A DNA stretch of 17,677 nucleotides from UBA1715 sp045599365 (lineage in GTDB: Bacteria > Bacteroidota > Bacteroidia > Bacteroidales > UBA1715), in contig JAZRVS010000039.1 of the NCBI GenBank assembly GCA_045599365.1, forward strand, positions 1 to 17,677. Reading direction: 5' to 3'. Positions within the stretch are counted from its first letter, which is position 1. Each line of letters begins with the position of its first letter. The position numbers were made by a program, and so were the translations under genes. This document shows positions 15,234-17,677 of the stretch, one piece after another. The notes beneath the pieces were generated by a model that was not told the origin of the DNA, made no database searches, and saw only the letters and a list, made by a program, of their open reading frames with translations.

Positions 15234-16439
15234 ATGGAAAAATTATTTGAATATCACGACAATTATCTGGCTGTTGTACCAATGGATTTTATTCGTGGTA
15301 TTATTGATGAAATTGATTGGTCTTCGCGTTTAATCGTAATAAAAGGTCCCAAGGGGGTTGGTAAATCAACACTTATGCAACAATACATCAAAAAACATTT
15401 TTCTCTTGATGACCGTCATGTGCTGTATTGTTCGGCAGATACCAGTTATTTCGCGGAACACACTCTTGTTGATACTGCCGAAAAATTCGCAAGGCTCGGC
15501 GGAAAATACCTTTTCATAGACGAAGTTCATAAATATGAAAATTGGAGTCGTGAGGTAAAAGAGATATACGATCTTCACCATGATATGCATATTGTATTAA
15601 GTGGTTCATCATTGATTCAGCTGAATGATGGAGGTGCGGATTTGTCTCGAAGAATGGTCGAGTACAATATGCCAGGTTTGTCGTATAGGGAATTTTTGTG
15701 GTTTGAGGCAGGTGTGAAATTGGAGAAAGTTTCGTTAGAAAAATTGTTGTCGTCTCCTAACGATTATTGTGCACAGGTTAAATCAATATGTCGCCCGTTG
15801 GAACACTTTGCAAAATATCTACAAAATGGATATTATCCTTTTTATTTTGAAAACAAGAGGACATATCCGTTACAGGTTGAAAACGTAGTGAATTATATCA
15901 TAAACGTGGAGTTGACCACTAATAGGAAACTGGAAGTTGGCAATACACGAAAGATAAAAGCACTGTTGCAGATAATTTCGCAAATGGTTCCTTATGAAGT
16001 TGACATAACAAAACTATCGTCAACCATATCGATTCAACGATTGACGGTTTTGAATTATTTGCGTTATCTTGAAGAGGCAAATCTTATACGAAGATTGTTC
16101 ACGAATTTATCTACGATAACCGATTTGCAGAAACCAGATAAAATTTTGTTGGACAATCCGAATTTGTTGTACGTTCTGTCGAATGTAAAGCCACAAATAG
16201 GAACTGCCCGAGAAACATTTTTTTGTAATCAACTTGCTTCCGCAGGACATATTGTGGAATACGGTGGAATAAAAGCAGGTGATTTCAAGGTTGACGGAAC
16301 TATTGTTGTGGAAGTTGGGGGCGAGGACAAAGGTTTTTCTCAAGTAAAGAATGAAGCAAAAGCATTTGTTGCCGCCGATGGTATAGAATCGGCTGTATTT
16401 CGGAAAATTCCATTGTGGGCGTTTGGCTGTTTGTATTGA
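15234..16439 (+). CDS. AAA-type ATPase of the ATP-binding/DUF4143 group
   Basis: A 401-residue cytoplasmic ATPase. The Walker A motif is GPKGVGKST (38-46) and Walker B is YLFIDEVHKY (92-101), followed by the sensor-like VLSGSS (121-126). The segment DLSRRMVEYNMPGLSYREFL (136-155) is the typical signature of this family. A winged-helix-like region is near 255-290 (ISIQRLTVLNYLRYLEEANLIRRL). The C-terminal part matches the DUF4143/PD-(D/E)XK-like pattern: ARETFFCNQLASAG (325-338), GDFKVDGT (349-356) and VVEVGG (358-363). The usual E-x-K is E-x-G here, so nuclease activity is doubtful. Cellular role of this widespread family is poorly defined; mobile-element or toxin-antitoxin-like roles have been suggested but nothing here shows it. 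It is monocistronic, under a promoter with a palindromic operator. Confidence 0.88.
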   Translation: MEKLFEYHDNYLAVVPMDFIRGIIDEIDWSSRLIVIKGPKGVGKSTLMQQYIKKHFSLDDRHVLYCSADTSYFAEHTLVDTAEKFARLGGKYLFIDEVHKYENWSREVKEIYDLHHDMHIVLSGSSLIQLNDGGADLSRRMVEYNMPGLSYREFLWFEAGVKLEKVSLEKLLSSPNDYCAQVKSICRPLEHFAKYLQNGYYPFYFENKRTYPLQVENVVNYIINVELTTNRKLEVGNTRKIKALLQIISQMVPYEVDITKLSSTISIQRLTVLNYLRYLEEANLIRRLFTNLSTITDLQKPDKILLDNPNLLYVLSNVKPQIGTARETFFCNQLASAGHIVEYGGIKAGDFKVDGTIVVEVGGEDKGFSQVKNEAKAFVAADGIESAVFRKIPLWAFGCLY

Positions 16440-16546
16440 ACCCAAATAGTGTATCATCAAACAATGACTAATAAGCCGCAAAATTTGTGAATTGAAAAGA
16501 TTTGGATAGTTTTACTATGTCCAAAAAATGGGAAGTATACAAAAAA

Positions 16547-16560
16547 AGGAAGCGTATATG
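16547..16560 (+). promoter_or_regulatory. Ribosome binding site deciding the lipoprotein start
   Basis: AGGAAG lies about 5-6 bases before the ATG at 16558. It supports this start over the in-frame ATG at 16528, which would place ten extra residues before the signal peptide. Confidence 0.5.
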
Positions 16561-17553
16561 AATACTCATAAAATTATAATTTTACTGTTTATTCCGTTTT
16601 TAACGTCTTGTTCAGTTTTATTCCCTGTGGGGTATAATGCTTCAGCAAATCATCATATACTTGATTGTAATGAGTGTGTACTTTGTTTTAGTCCGCAAAA
16701 ACGTGGTGAAATGTTTATAAAGAACGAGCCATGGAGCATTAACCACGTTGGAAAAATAGTTCCTCGTATATGTGAGGAAGAATGCGATTCGTTGTGTAAA
16801 ATAGAAATTTTAAAAAATTTTATTAAGGCAGACATAAAAGTTGGAGGAATTTCTTGTAACAATATTAATCAATTCAAAAAAGCAAAATATAACGATAGAA
16901 AAAGAATCAATTCCAATAACGAACAAATTGATGAATTACTAACAAGACTTCATCTGTTTTATGTATTCGAAAATATGGAAGTCAAATTAAATCCTATAAA
17001 ACTAAAATATTCAATTCCAGGGAAGGCATACGATTACTATTCTGTTACAATTAAATACAAAGAGAACGATATTAGTATAGGTCTTGTTGCAGTTCATTTT
17101 AATAAACATTATTGTGCATGTACGACATGTGTGACATTTGGCAAGCCAAAAAATTTAGATTATAAGTTTTTTTTTCGTCACGCATCTTCTTTTTTGGAGA
17201 ATAAAGCTGAATTATATAGTCTATACGTTCGAGATAATGCAAAGTCATATAAAAAAAGTAAAATAGTTTCGGGAGATACGCTTTATAAATATCCGTCATC
17301 AACTATACAAGAAAAAAGAATGTATTATCCATTTAGAGGAGAGCCTAAAGATTTAATTCCCTATGTTTATTTATTAAGTTGGAGTGATTATGAACCCGAA
17401 GATGTGTTTTTCGAAAAGAAACAGTTCAAACAATTCTATTACACCTTCAAGTCTCAGCGTGATGGGAAGAACTACCGTTTGCACTATAATGCCAGAAACG
17501 GAAAATTTGTGAACTATAAGGAGATTAAGAATAAGGAGATTAAGAATGATTAA
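16558..17553 (+). CDS. Cysteine-rich lipoprotein of unknown function
   Basis: A 331-residue protein with lipoprotein signal MNTHKIIILLFIPFLTSC (lipobox LTSC, Cys18). I do not recognise a family. The mature part has ten cysteines, nine of them in three clusters: Cys37/40/43 (CNECVLC), Cys72/76/80 (CEEECDSLC) and Cys186/188/191 (CACTTC), plus Cys100. Such spacing suggests metal binding or disulfides. The C-terminal third is Tyr/Phe/Lys-rich, and FKSQRDGKNYRLHYNARNGK looks like a short beta hairpin. The extreme end is a perfect 15-bp tandem duplication (17518-17547) encoding KEIKN twice. It starts 118 bp after the ATPase stop codon, with a good AGGAAG ribosome site. No clear TAnnTTTG promoter is seen between, so it may be read through from the ATPase promoter. 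Confidence 0.75.
   Translation: MNTHKIIILLFIPFLTSCSVLFPVGYNASANHHILDCNECVLCFSPQKRGEMFIKNEPWSINHVGKIVPRICEEECDSLCKIEILKNFIKADIKVGGISCNNINQFKKAKYNDRKRINSNNEQIDELLTRLHLFYVFENMEVKLNPIKLKYSIPGKAYDYYSVTIKYKENDISIGLVAVHFNKHYCACTTCVTFGKPKNLDYKFFFRHASSFLENKAELYSLYVRDNAKSYKKSKIVSGDTLYKYPSSTIQEKRMYYPFRGEPKDLIPYVYLLSWSDYEPEDVFFEKKQFKQFYYTFKSQRDGKNYRLHYNARNGKFVNYKEIKNKEIKND
17518..17547 (+). repeat. 15-bp tandem duplication at the lipoprotein C-terminus
   Basis: aaggagattaagaat occurs twice back to back without mismatch, adding KEIKN-KEIKN just before the stop. It is a recent slippage-type duplication that keeps the frame. Confidence 0.8.
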
Positions 17554-17574
17554 TTTTGATACTATTACATCTGT

Positions 17575-17633
17575 AAACTTCCCTTTTTTGATGTGAACCC
17601 CAAAAGTTGGACACAACAAAAAAGGGAAAGTTT
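17575..17633. repeat. Long inverted repeat around the IS-like end
   Basis: aaacttcccttttttg (17575-17590) and caaaaaagggaaagttt (17617-17633) are complementary apart from one extra A. The 26-base loop contains the IS3-like terminus. It could end transcription of the lipoprotein gene or shield the element from it. Confidence 0.6.
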
Positions 17634-17677
17634 AAGTCGGATCGTAGCCATGTCGTTCTGTGAGCCAAGGAGTTGAG
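17592..17677 (+). mobile_element. Probable left end of an IS3-family element, decayed (partial)
   Basis: tgtgaaccccaaaagttggacac (from 17592) resembles IS3-family terminal repeats (tgaac...ccaaaaagttggac). About 15 bases further in, the frame at 17628-17675 reads KFKSDRSHVVL, TGA stop (17661-17663), AKEL. This resembles the start of IS3-type OrfA (KFKsdfKakVVLEALKE) with an in-frame stop and a few lost residues. That suggests a dead or diverged copy. The window ends inside it, so its length and other end are unseen. Confidence 0.45.

Noticed and set aside
1..17677. CRISPR array, tRNA, rRNA or prophage genes
   Set aside because: No regularly spaced repeats, cloverleaf-like segments, rRNA-like stretches or phage structural genes were seen.

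Overview
The window looks like a piece of a Bacteroidales (phylum Bacteroidota) chromosome. The evidence is the low GC content, the weak Shine-Dalgarno sites, promoter -7 boxes of the TAnnTTTG type upstream of several genes, many lipoproteins with short 'SC-KKD' style lipoboxes, a long Bacteroidota-type signal peptidase I, and a secreted hydrolase whose C-terminus resembles a type IX secretion sorting tail. The species cannot be named from the sequence.

Layout: (1) 24-578 (+) is the 3' part of prfB (release factor 2), broken at the left edge. (2) 679-4343 (-) holds lepB followed 2 bp later by a CPA2 cation/proton antiporter with C-terminal RCK_C-like domains. (3) 4550-9780 (-) is a tight five-gene operon. 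Its first gene encodes a degenerate RsbW-like domain fused to a DAACS-type transporter domain that has lost the usual Na+ and substrate residues. Next come a STAS anti-anti-sigma-like protein, a membrane-bound SpoIIE/PP2C phosphatase with Cache-like and HAMP regions, a small lipoprotein and a secreted alpha/beta hydrolase. (4) 10028-13220 (-) is a two-gene operon of extracytoplasmic lipoproteins: a BMP/PnrA-like binding protein, overlapping by 14 bp a periplasmic-binding-protein/legumain (peptidase C13) fusion. (5) 13354-14754 (-) is a second lipoprotein alpha/beta hydrolase, paralogous to the first, with its own promoter and a clear terminator. (6) 14857-15233 is a non-coding divergent region with two 18-bp palindromes spaced 33 bp apart; one fills the spacer of a textbook Bacteroidota promoter for an AAA/DUF4143-type ATPase (15234-16439, +). 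(7) 16558-17553 (+) is a cysteine-rich lipoprotein of unknown function. (8) The right edge holds what looks like the end of a decayed IS3-family element.

The most interesting parts are the transporter/partner-switch operon and the binding-protein/legumain operon. In the first, a transporter-like membrane protein with a cytoplasmic kinase-like domain, a STAS protein and a PP2C phosphatase could form a closed signalling circuit in which the transporter acts as a sensor (inference). In the second, an extracytoplasmic ligand-binding domain is fused to a caspase-clan protease with an intact His/Cys dyad, suggesting a ligand-gated protease on the cell surface or in the periplasm (inference). Neither operon includes an ABC permease or ATPase, so the binding proteins are probably not part of a normal importer encoded here.
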